From Lactarius indigo (Eukaryota > Basidiomycota > Agaricomycetes > Russulales > Russulaceae), in assembly GCA_025766275.1 (NCBI GenBank), contig JAFKAC010000029.1, forward strand, positions 496,001 through 560,000: 64,000 nucleotides of DNA, in the 5' to 3' direction. Both the position numbers and the translations under genes were made by a program. The notes below the pieces were generated by a model that saw only the letters and a program-made list of their open reading frames with translations, searched no databases and was not told the origin of the DNA. Below, piece by piece: positions 55,246 to 64,000 of the stretch. Each line of letters opens with the position of its first letter. The stretch's first letter is position 1.

Positions 55246-57290
55246 TGTTGAGGTGCTTCATCTTGCTATGATGCTCTGGGTTTTTGCTCACTGCAATGGC
55301 TGATTGATTGTCCATCTTCAGCAGTGAGGGGCCAGAGATCTTGTAGCCAAGCTCCCCCATGGATTGGCACATCCAGAGGATCTCCTTGCCCACCTCAACA
55401 GCAGAGATGTGCTCTGCTTCAGTTGTGGACAAGGCAACCAACGGCTGCAACTTGGAGCTCCAAGACACCGCTCCAGAGCCAATCTTGACCACATATCCAC
55501 CAGTGGACTTGCCATTGTCCGGGTTTCCACCATGATCAGCATCTGAGTAAGTGATGAATGGCTCAGGTGAAGTGGAGGGCTTGTAGACAAGCTTGTGGTT
55601 GATTGTACCCTTCAAATAGCGAAGCACATGCTTGGCTGCTTGCCAATGAGCTGGGCCAGGGTTGGAATTGAATCTGGCAAGCACTCCAGCAGCATAGGCG
55701 ATGTCTGGCCTTGTGGTGACTGCCAGATACATCAGGCAGCCTACAACAAAGATGTAGGGGTATTGACGCATTTCTGAGGCTTCTGCATCGTTCTGGGGAC
55801 ATATGGAGGTGGAAAGACGTGTCCCAGGGTTGAGGGGAGTGGAGACAGGCTTGGAATCGCTCAGACCATGCTCTTGAAGCAGATTGGAGATGTACTGGCT
55901 CTGGGAGATGGAAGGAAAGGCAACAATTAGGACAATCTCTGTGGATTTCTAGGCCAAGTAATTGGGTGGTAGGGCCAAGATCTTGAAGTTTGAAGTGAGT
56001 GGAGAGCTCTTGGACAATTGAATCAATCTTGGCTCCATCCTTGCAGGCAAGTGTGATATCATCCACAAACACAGGCATTAAGATCCTGACATCATCCCTG
56101 AGGTAGATGTACAGCCCATGGTCGGATTGGACACGATTGAAGCCCATAGAAGTGACCACAGAGTGAAGGGTCTTGTTCCAGACCCTGCCTACTTGCTTCA
56201 AGCCATATAACGACTTTCTCAGCTTGCAGACATGATCTGGACCACCCACTTCAAATCCCTCAGGCTGCAGCATGTAGATCTCTTCCTCCAGAGTGCCATT
56301 GAGATATGCATGAGAGATGTCAATGGAGCGAAGTTCAAGGTCTTCAATGGCTGATAAGGCAAGGACAATGCAAATGGTGGAAGAGTGAACTGTGGGAGCA
56401 AATGTCTCTTTGAAATCAAAGCCAGGATGCTGAGAATAGCCCTTGGCCACCAATCTGGCCTTATACCGGTCCAGGAAGCCATCAGCATTGTGCTTGACCT
56501 TCATGAACCATCTGGAGCCAATTGCACGCTTCCCAGGTGGCAATTTGACGATCTCCCAAGTGCCATTGAGTCTGTGAGCCTCCATCTCTTCCTCACAAGC
56601 CTTATGCCACAGATCTGCATCAGAGCGACGCTGGGACTGACTGTAGGATGTGGGCTCAGCTGTGGATGCTACACCAGCCTGGATGATGTCAAGGGGATCA
56701 TCAGAGTCATCATCTTTGTCTGAGGAGACTATTGCTGGTGTGGGCTCCCTTGGCTGCTTGTAGCGATCTGGAACAGCCCATTGCTCTGGCAGCCACTCAT
56801 CTCTAGGACGTCTGGAGCGCTGGGGACGAGAGGGAGGAGGAGGAGGATGAGGGAGACGAGCTGGAGGTGTTGAAGGTGATGGAGATGAAGGAGGAAGTGA
56901 ATGATAAATGGACTGAGGTATCTGTGAGTGAAGTGGGGCTGGAGCGACGCTTGGAGGCGAAATGGGAGGAACAGAGGGCAGATCAGATTCAGTAGACCCA
57001 TCTCCCCCATGAACTAGCATCTGTGACTCAAATGGAGCATTCAGGACATCATCTGAGAAGTCTGGGAGTGAAATGGAAGCAGGAGGTGAGTCAAGAAGGA
57101 AATCAGGATGAGGGGGAGGCAGGTGGGGTACAGAGTGAGTCTGGAGTATGAAAAAGTGTTCATCAAAGTCAGCCCTCTCTGAGATGAGCACCTTCTTGGT
57201 CAAGGGATTGTAGAACTTCCTTCCATCCCTTGTATCCCTGAGGGTATCCAGTGAATGCACACTTCTCCATGTGCAATCCAAGGCTGCCAA
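55246..57290 (-). pseudogene. F1 reverse transcriptase-RNase H
   Basis: 57290-55563 is open and holds a Pro-rich linker, then RT: WFMKVKHNADGFLDRYKARLVAKGYSQ, SIDISHAYLNG, KLRKSLYGLKQ and the catalytic FVDDITLA. A frameshift near 55930 moves the reading to 55771-55246, with RLMYLAVTTRPDIAYA-type sequence and RNase H (DADHGGNPDNGKSTGGYV, TTEAEHISAVE, DNQSAI). This second frame runs without stop into the Gypsy integrase fragment up to 55028. A frame break separates it from integrase at 57291. Confidence 0.9.
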
Positions 57291-57294
57291 GTGG

Positions 57295-58803
57295 TCACTT
57301 ATCTCTCTGGATCAGCACATAAGCAGTACAGCCCCAGACACGAAGCCTAGACAGATCAGGCTTGCTCCCAATGAATGCCTCATGAGGTGTGCTGCCTGGG
57401 ACCGCTGAGGTGACCAGTTTGTTGCTAGTGTGAATGAAAGTGGCCAGAGCTTCGCCCCAGAAGGCTGTGGGCATCCCAGACTCATGCAGCATCGAAACAA
57501 CACCTTCCTCTATCATCCTGTTGGCCCTCTCAGCCACTCCATTCTGCTGAGGGCAATTCTTGGCAGTGTGCTGCCTCTGGATGCCATGCTCAATGCAGAA
57601 CACCTCAAACTTGCCAGATATGTACTCCCCACCTTTATTGTCCCTCAGAGTGCCCAGTATCACTCCAGTGACATTCTCAGCCCAAGACTTGAACTGTTTC
57701 AAGGCAGCAAATGTCTCAGCCTGTCGCTTCAAGAGGTAAACAGCCTTGAAGCGAGAGAAGTCGTCGATGAATGTGACCCAATAGCGGTACCCTTGGTGTG
57801 TAGGCACCTTCACAGGGCCATGGACGTCGCTATGGACCAATTGAAGCGGTTTTGAGGCTCTGGAGGTCGAAGTTGGAAAGGGATATGCATGCATCTTGCC
57901 AGCTTTGCAGGCTTCACATACTGGATCAGGATCTGCTTGTGAATCAAGCTTGAAACTGGTCACCAGGTTGCCTGAAAGCAGCTTCTTGATGCCTGCCAAG
58001 TGATGGTGGCAGAGGTGACGATGCCAGAGGTCCCAGTCCAATGGGAGGGTGGTAGCAGATGATAATGAGGTGAATTCCTCCACTGGAATGGTGTCCCCCA
58101 CCAGATATGCAGCATTTGAAAGTCCAGTCTTGGCTTGAAAGGCAATCCTGTTGTCCCTGATGAAGTGTAGGGTGTCCTTCTCAATGGAGACGATGAAACG
58201 GCGATGGAGAGTGAGATATAAGACAGACAATAGATTCCTGCAGAGTGCAGGGACATATAGGACATTAGTGAGCTCTAGAGGTGCCATTTCTTTGCCATTC
58301 ACCACAGGATTGAAGCGGACCGACCCCACCCCTTCAGAATAGACCACAGACCCATCAGCCAGCCTAATTTCGACTCGATGTGGCTTCAAATTGCGGATCC
58401 AATGATGATTGAATGTCATATGAGCTGAGGCACCAGTGTCTGCATTCCAGGAAGTGTGAGAGTCGTTCTGGAGAGCAGAAAATAGAGCACTTGCAGATGC
58501 AGCTGAAGCAGACTGTGGGGCTTCTGGAGGTGACTGAGACGAGATGGTGGCAGGTGAAGCTGTGGAGGAAGAAGGGGGATTGATCTGATGGATGAGGCGG
58601 TCCTTGAGGAAGCATTTGGCCTCAATGTGGCCCAAGCGAGAGCAGAAGTCGCATTTGGGGCAACTAGAGGAGCTGGATTGAGTGGAGGGAGTGGAAGGAG
58701 TGGAATGTGGAGTTGAGGGAGCCTTGGGACATGATTTAGACGGTGTGGATGATGCTGAGAACGCTGATGAGGTCCCAGATAGGTCGGAACGGGTCTGATC
58801 CAT
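57295..58803 (-). pseudogene. F1 zinc knuckle, protease and integrase
   Basis: A 502-codon open frame: Ser/Pro-rich start, zinc knuckle CDFCSRLGHIEAKC, aspartic protease WNADTGASAHMTF, gag-pre-integrase zinc module (LWHRHLCHHHL ... CEACKAGK) and integrase core (LVHSDVHGP; LRDNKGGEY, normally SDNGGEY; NGVAERANRMIEE). It ends at a stop just after RVWGCTAYVLIQRDK, where a frameshift leads to the RT frame. Confidence 0.92.
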
Positions 58804-58809
58804 GTTCCT

Positions 58810-59432
58810 GAGTGATTAGATCACAGATTGCTTGTCAAACTTGTCCAGGACCGAAATTGTGCGTACAACTTCATCAAATGATTGTGGGAGTGCCCTAATG
58901 ATAGCCATGACAGCCAGCTCATCATAGAGGTTGTCCAGGGTGAAGGAGGAGGGTGAGAGCGACTTTATGACCCTAATCTGCTCATCCACCTTGTTAATGA
59001 GGGATTCCAGGGACTTTGAGTCATCTTTCTGGATGGATAGGAGTGTGTGGTAGGCATTGAAGTGAGGGGCAGTTCTCTGTTGGACAAGGAGGCTTTGAGG
59101 GTGTCCCAGATAGCAATGGGGTCGTCTTCACAGTCCCTACTAAGCACCCTGAGTTCATGAGACATTGCAGTCTTGAGAGCTCCAGCAGCTCTTTCAGCCT
59201 TAACCTCCCATCTCTCCAGCTTATCCTCATCTGGAGGCGTAGCAGGAGTGAGGACATTGCCCTTAGAGTCCAGGACTTCAGGTTTTCCAGCTGGTTTGTT
59301 CTCTGAGCCAGAAGCCAATCACCAAAGGCCATTGAGCTGTAGCCAGGACTTGATATCATCGGCCCAGAGGTGATAGTTTTCGGTTGTGAGAGGAGAAATG
59401 GACGAGATGGAGGTGTCTCTGGATGTGGACAT
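58810..59432 (-). pseudogene. F1 gag
   Basis: From ATG 59432 the frame (MSTSRDTSISSISPLTTENY HLWADDIKSWLQLNGLW) reaches a TGA at 59319-59321, where related Copia gags usually have Arg. It then continues LASGSENKPAGKPEVLDSKG ... AIWDTLKASL and shifts frame near 59040. Resembles UBN2-type Copia gag. The F2 copy has the same TGA. Confidence 0.8.
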
Positions 59433-59594
59433 GTTGAGGGCGATATGGGCGATGGAATGGAGAGGAATGGAGTGATTTGGATGAATGGAAGAGTGGGAAA
59501 TGAATGTGGTTGATTGGAGTGATTGGAATGAGTGTGGAGAGCTGAGAGCGAAGAGAGCAGCAGGGATGACAGCAAGAATCAGTCAAGTCACAGG

Positions 59595-59609
59595 GCAGGG
59601 CCCATAACC
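59595..59609 (-). promoter_or_regulatory. Copia primer-binding site matching initiator tRNA-Met anticodon arm
   Basis: Sense GGTTATGGGCCCTGC directly follows the LTR. It is complementary to GCAGGGCCCATAACC, nearly the anticodon stem-loop (CAU) of eukaryotic initiator tRNA-Met. This fits priming by a half-tRNA, as in Drosophila copia and Ty5. Confidence 0.75.
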
Positions 59610-59917
59610 TGTTAGAAAGCAACCTTTAGAGGGCCCTTGAGTCACAGAGGACACAAGGGGACTGCAGAGGAGGATATAAGACTAAAGCCATATTTTCCAT
59701 CCTCTGCAGGATATATCAACCTGACTAAGCATATCTAAATAAGGTAACTCCACTTGGAGCAATGTACAGTCACAGAATAGGAGAAAACAGTGACACTTTA
59801 ACCACAAATAACAGATATATCAACCTGACTAAACATATCTAAATAAGGTAACTTGACATGGAACAATGTACAGTCACAGAAGAGGAGAGAACAGCAACAC
59901 TTTAACCACAAATATCA
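59610..59917 (-). repeat. F1 5' LTR, with internal 104-bp tandem duplication
   Basis: Plus-strand TGTTAGAAAGC ... AAATAACA (59610-59813, 204 bp) is one LTR. It is followed by a second, diverged copy of its last 104 bp (59814-59917, ending AAATATCA). The LTR proper probably ends at 59813 and the rest is a partial duplicate. Confidence 0.75.
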
Positions 59918-60958
59918 GTGTGGTCTCCTTTTGAATTAATTTCTTTTTTATTAGTGCCCGTGCCATTGCTGTTGGCATCAGCCCTGTTCCATGTGAGCAT
60001 CTTTGTCTTGTTCACTTTACCACCTATGTTCCATATCGCCTTGGGAGGTTCCTATGTTCTTCCTGTCTTGACCTCTTACTTCTTCCCTCTACCATGTCAA
60101 CTTGCTCATAAATACAGGTATGCTCACTGCACCATGTCACCACTTTGCCACAAGCACCAATATTGGATTTCACAATAGATGTACCCCACATGGGCAACTC
60201 TTCCACTTATTTTCCTGATCTTCCAACTAAATCCTCAGCTAAGTTTGCCCTTTGTTTATGCAGCATACTTACTGACTTGTGTACTACTCTTTTTATTGTT
60301 TTATACTTGATCTTTTGTCTTAACTGATCATAGAACATCTGGTGCTGTTGCCCCCTTTGGCATTTTATTGTCAATGAATTTAACAATATAAATGGTGTTG
60401 GTATACCAAGTCTACTTAGTGATATTCCCCACATGGCCAATCCCACTGACAATTCTTCTACACCTCAATGCATGTACTCCCAGCCACATGTTCAAGTGTG
60501 GTCATCCTTTGCCAGTAGCTCCAGTCTCTCAGTGGAGTTGGTTATTACATCACATCTTCACATTGCTGACTGGTCATAGGTGCACCATGATGAGAGCCCT
60601 CAATCTCTGGCTGTCAATGAGACCGCCCACCCCTTTCAAACTTTTGATGAAATGGAGGCCAAACCCATTGAGAGGCAACTCCAACTCCAAGTTGAAGATC
60701 CACATATGGATTCTGCAGTGACCCCAGGTCAGTAACAAAAGCTTGACTGACTTGAGCCTTGAAGTTCACTCATTCATAGGAGGCCTTCCTAAGGGCTTAT
60801 ACACCAATATCATTAATGCCACTAGTGATGCAGCAACCATGGTGACCTTAAGAGCCCTGCAAAATGGGGCTCTGAAGCTGCCTTGCCACACCCATGCTCC
60901 TCCAAGCCCGGATCCCTCAATCTCAGGTGGAAATGAGTCAGAGACAGGTGACCTCCAG
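59918..60958. other. No supported gene
   Basis: Frames at 60392-60721 and 60743-60976 (LEVHSFIGGLPKGLYTNII...) show no domain I know. The second is cut by the solo LTR at 60964, so it predates that insertion. Confidence 0.4.
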
Positions 60959-60963
60959 GTTTT

Positions 60964-61591
60964 TGTTGATAAGTGACCCCTGCGCACTTAGCGGCTCGTA
61001 CGGACCGGACTTGCAGCATGGACTGCTTTAGATTAGATATACAGGACGTGTAGATTAGATACTGTTTGATCTGTACAATCTGGACTTATCATTGCGTCAC
61101 ATATGACATCACTGTACTTCTAATAACATCATACATCCGGACTCTGCGTTGTATAACGCCTTTGTACTTTCCTTTGTTCCGTACTTAGCTTTATCTTTAT
61201 TATGATGTCACTATGATATCATTTGCTTCTGGACTCTCCTTATTCTTTCTTTCCTTGTTTTCAGAACGTCCACTCCTTTGTCCATTTGTAGAACAATACC
61301 TCCTTGTACTGTGTGACCTAGTGTTACATCCCTTGTACGGTGTCACTATCAGAAAGTGTATAAGTAGAGTACCATGTACGCTCCTGGTCCACATCAGTTC
61401 TCACTGCTTGTGTGCCAGGTAAGCTCCCTTCTCTCCAATGTAACAACATCAGTTCTCACTGCTTGTGTGCCAGACAACCTCTGCTTCACTTTGCTTGACT
61501 TCACCCCTGTTGCTGCCTTTCAGCCACCTTTGATATCTCACCACAGTCTTCTTGTCACTGTGAGTATCATCTTCATGTGTGCTGTTCATCA
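60964..61591 (+). repeat. Solo LTR, family J, copy 3 (628 bp)
   Basis: TGTTGATAAGTGACC ... GCTGTTCATCA, with TATAAGTAGAGTA near 61360. GTTTT is duplicated at 60959-60963 and 61592-61596. It is the most CpG-rich of the three copies and so probably the youngest. Confidence 0.92.
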
Positions 61592-61967
61592 GTTTTCAAA
61601 TGTATGTGGCCCTGTTCTAGTTAATATGTGATATGAACTTTTTCACAGTGCCAGCAGGGAAAAAGAGGGTTCCTTGTCCTAACGAGGACAAGCTAGCAAT
61701 GTGTACACACTGTACAAACAGATGGTGTCACCAATGTGATATGGAACAAAGGAGAAAGCATAAGAGGAACAATGGTAAGACATAATGGGAACAAAGGTGA
61801 ATCACATGGGGTCACATGTGAGTGAGAGTAACATGGAAACTAGCACATGTCAAGCTTTTTCAAAAGAGTCCATTAATAAGCAGGGCATATGATAGGAACT
61901 GGTAAATTGTGAAGTCTGCATAGTCATACAGGGCTTGTACAGTATCAGGAGTGGAATAGGGATTCAA

Positions 61968-62593
61968 GGGGGGGGAGGTGGTGCAATGGGCAAACACTCC
62001 CCCCCTTGCCTTACATGGGACAGCTTTGGTGATAGACTCTGGGTTTGAATCCAGGCTGGTGCATTCCCTGCAGGCCTACCCCCCTGCTTTGGCAGGAAAC
62101 TCACATGAGGTTGCAGCCTCACAACTACCACCTTTGGCCTTTCTGGCCTCCAGGTATCCATTCCCATCTAACCCTGTGGCACCTCGCCACATGACACTCC
62201 TTGTCTCTGACTGGGGTCCACTGTGTGCCACCGGCCGGCCCCCCACTCCTTGGCGGCTACCCCTTGGAGCCTTACCTAATCTGACATGCCCCTGCTCCTT
62301 CCCGATTCCTCTCTACCTGCCCCATGTTTGGTGGAGGAGGTGGACTGGATGACACATACAGAGGGACAACGTCATTACTGAAGCTTGCAAGACCTCCCTT
62401 ACTGGGGGTCTCCCACACCTGCTGACCTTGCCAGGTTGGCCTCTCTATAACTGTTAAATTATCTCATGTGGCTGCGACACATAAATAAGCCACTTTGTAA
62501 GCGTGTTTCATAAATGGGTTAGAGTTAGCCCGACTGGTCTGTATCTCTGGTATGCACCCCAGAATATAAATTGATTCAAAAAAAAAAAAAAAA
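61968..62593 (+). mobile_element. tRNA-derived SINE (626 bp) in the element E LTR
   Basis: A-box-like TGGTGCAATGG (61979-61989) and B-box-like GGGTTTGAATCC (62041-62052), then a long body ending in 16 A (62578-62593). The 14-bp GAATAGGGATTCAA is duplicated at 61954-61967 and 62594-62607. The D LTR shows the empty site. The body is not obviously similar to any repeat here except the head at 53248. Confidence 0.85.
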
Positions 62594-62675
62594 GAATAGG
62601 GATTCAAAGAAAGAGCAAGTCCAAAAGAGAAATTGTAACATTACCCCCCTGTCTTGACCTGAAGACACCTCAACT

Positions 62676-63575
62676 TCAGGATTCAGGGTCTATCAAGTTG
62701 TAAATGTCAGTGTACAAATCATTCTCTGGCCACTCTGACATGTCTCAAGGGCAGAAGTGAGTGTGCAGGAAGAGGAAGGGGCCTCATGCTCCACACTTGT
62801 GGCACATTGTGTACTGAGGGCAGTGTATCTCCTCATGGTTGGCATTGGAGCAGAGACACTGCCCACACCACTGCCCTTGAGTATTGGGTATGATAGTCAG
62901 CAGGGGTGGTGCTGTGAAGGATGTAGTTTCGTTGACTGGGGCTGTCTGGCATATGCACTCTTCTGCTTCTTGCATGGTGATCACTTCTGCAACCATGTTG
63001 GTACATCAGCAGATGCACCAGTGAGACTGGTGCTTTTGACTTTAGCAGTGCCAACATGCCAGTTGGGGTCTTGTGGAGCAGTCATGTATGAGGTAGTGGG
63101 GGCTGTTGTAGTCATAGCATTGTGACCTATGGGATTGGTCATGAAGTCGGGGGAATTTAACTGGTCCCCCATGTCAGGTAGAGAAGGGAATGGTGTAATG
63201 GGAAAGTCATAGTGGGGTAGGAAGGGCTGTGAGGCAAGCATATTTGTTGGTGATGGTGGTGAGTGCTCTAGCATACTGCAGGTGTCATTTAGTACCTGTT
63301 AACATCATATCCACAGTAAGTTGCTCAGCCTGAAGCTTCCAGCCCATGTCTTCCAGTTCTTTGTGTCTCTGGTCCAGCTCCATCACGGCCATGAGTCCGG
63401 TGCATAGTTGTGTTACTTCAGCTGTAAGACACAGCATGTTGAGTTCGATCAACGTCTCATCCAAAGCACAAGCATGGATGTCATTCAGATCAAAGAACTG
63501 GAGTTGTTCAGCAGTGAATGGGGGGGCAGAGACATTAGGGCAGAGAGTGGACAGGTAGACCTTATCCTCCTCTGC
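62676..63575 (-). pseudogene. Third ORF of element E, C-terminal two thirds
   Basis: Homologue of B ORF3: DKVYLSTLCPNVSAPPFTAEQLQFFD, ALDETLIELN, LTAEVTQL, a decayed first knuckle (CYDYNSPHYLIHDC, second Cys lost), then CGQCLCSNANHEEIHC and CHKCGA. Stops and frameshifts break it near 63040 and 63290. It ends at 62676-62678 beside the polypurine tract. The N-terminal third is replaced by Copia LTR sequence. Confidence 0.8.
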
Positions 63576-64000
63576 AGGTGAGTAACTAGCTCTACTTTGA
63601 TCAATATAGTCTTATATCCTCCTCTGCAGTCCCCTTGTGTCCTCTGTGACTCAAGGGCCCTCTAAAGGTTGCTTTCTAACAGGTTATGGGCCCTGCCCTG
63701 TGACTTGACTGATTCTTGCTGTCATCCCTGCTGCTCTCTTCGCTCTCAGCTCTCCACACTCATTCCAATCACTCCAATCAACCACATTCATTTCCCACTC
63801 TTCCATTCATCCAAATCACTCCATTCCTCTCCATTCCATCGCCCATATCGCCCTCAACATGTCCACATCCAGAGACACCTCCATCTCGTCCATTTCTCCT
63901 CTCACAACCGAAAACTATCACCTCTGGGCCGATGATATCAAGTCCTGGCTACAGCTCAATGGCCTTTGGTGATTGGCTTCTGGCTCAGAGAACAAACCAG
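63563..64000 (+). mobile_element. 5' end of Copia element F2
   Basis: 5'-truncated LTR (63563-63681), PBS GGTTATGGGCCCTGC (63682-63696), then leader and gag start (ATG 63859). From about 63640 on it appears identical to the reverse complement of F1 (59640 down to 59281), including the TGA in LNGLW-stop-LASG. The element continues past the window. Confidence 0.9.

Larger units (their letters stand above)
55246..59917 (-). mobile_element. Ty1/Copia element F1, 3'-truncated
   Basis: Minus-strand 5' LTR (59610-59917), tRNA-type PBS, gag, protease-integrase and RT-RNase H. Domain order (integrase before RT) identifies Copia. The 3' end after the RNase H and the 3' LTR are replaced by a Gypsy integrase fragment. 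A second copy, F2, begins at 63563 in the opposite orientation. Confidence 0.9.
61690..63575 (-). mobile_element. 3' end of Gypsy element E (family I)
   Basis: A 3' LTR lacking its first ~300 bp (61690-62640, split by a SINE), polypurine tract (62641-62650) and ORF3. The left truncation is at GACAAGCTAGCAATGTG, where homology to the D LTR begins. The right end joins a truncated Copia LTR at 63563-63577. Confidence 0.85.

Overview
The window looks like a transposon graveyard from a filamentous basidiomycete, most likely an Agaricomycete. The evidence is LTR chromoviruses, Copia elements, a CACTA/Tnp2-like transposase with a DUF4218-type block, a tRNA-headed SINE, one WD40-type gene with very short introns, and CpG transitions as the main mutation. 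I see no intact host gene, no tRNA or rRNA gene and no CRISPR array. The species assignment is inference.

Layout. (1) 1-11866: Ty3/Gypsy element A (minus strand, runs off the left edge). A complete related element, B (2699-10569, TSD TCTGG), is inserted in its gag. (2) 11867-13823: a CACTA-like transposase remnant interrupted by a solo LTR (12147-12762, TSD TATGG). (3) 15274-23017: complete but decayed Gypsy element G (plus strand, TSD GTTGG). (4) 25217-26395: a decayed spliced WD40-repeat gene. (5) 29598-30138: a second solo LTR of the same family (TSD GGTCA). (6) 31877-38637: Gypsy element H (minus strand). A 926-bp TIR element sits in its protease (TA duplication) and a foreign LTR sits in its gag. 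(7) 42037-53247: Gypsy element D (plus strand), with complete element C inserted in its gag (43100-50933, minus strand, TSD GGAGG). (8) 53248-59917: a tRNA-like SINE head, a lone Copia LTR, a Gypsy integrase fragment fused in frame to a Copia polyprotein, and that Copia element (F1, minus strand). (9) 60964-61591: a third solo LTR (TSD GTTTT). (10) 61690-63575: the 3' end of Gypsy element E (minus strand) with a SINE in its LTR (14-bp TSD). (11) 63563-64000: the start of a second Copia copy (F2, plus strand) that leaves the window.

How the elements work. A, B and D (family I) and C and G (family II) share one plan: gag, a conserved GGRTTTT slippery heptamer exactly 9 nt before the gag stop, protease, RT-RNase H, integrase, chromodomain. 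Where the 3' end is visible, a third open reading frame that I do not recognise follows. The primer-binding site is not a tRNA match. It is an exact 11-nt complement of the predicted 5' end of the element's own transcript, 33-34 nt downstream of the TATA box, as in Tf1-type self-priming. The pairing holds in both families although the sequences are unrelated, and a third family (H) has a 10/11 match. Copia F1/F2 instead carries a site matching the anticodon stem-loop of initiator tRNA-Met.

Decay is mostly through CpG transitions. All 16 differences between the two B LTRs are at CpG sites, most in-frame stops are TGA where relatives have arginine, and several catalytic Asp or Ser codons were lost at CpG steps. 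No element here looks able to move on its own.
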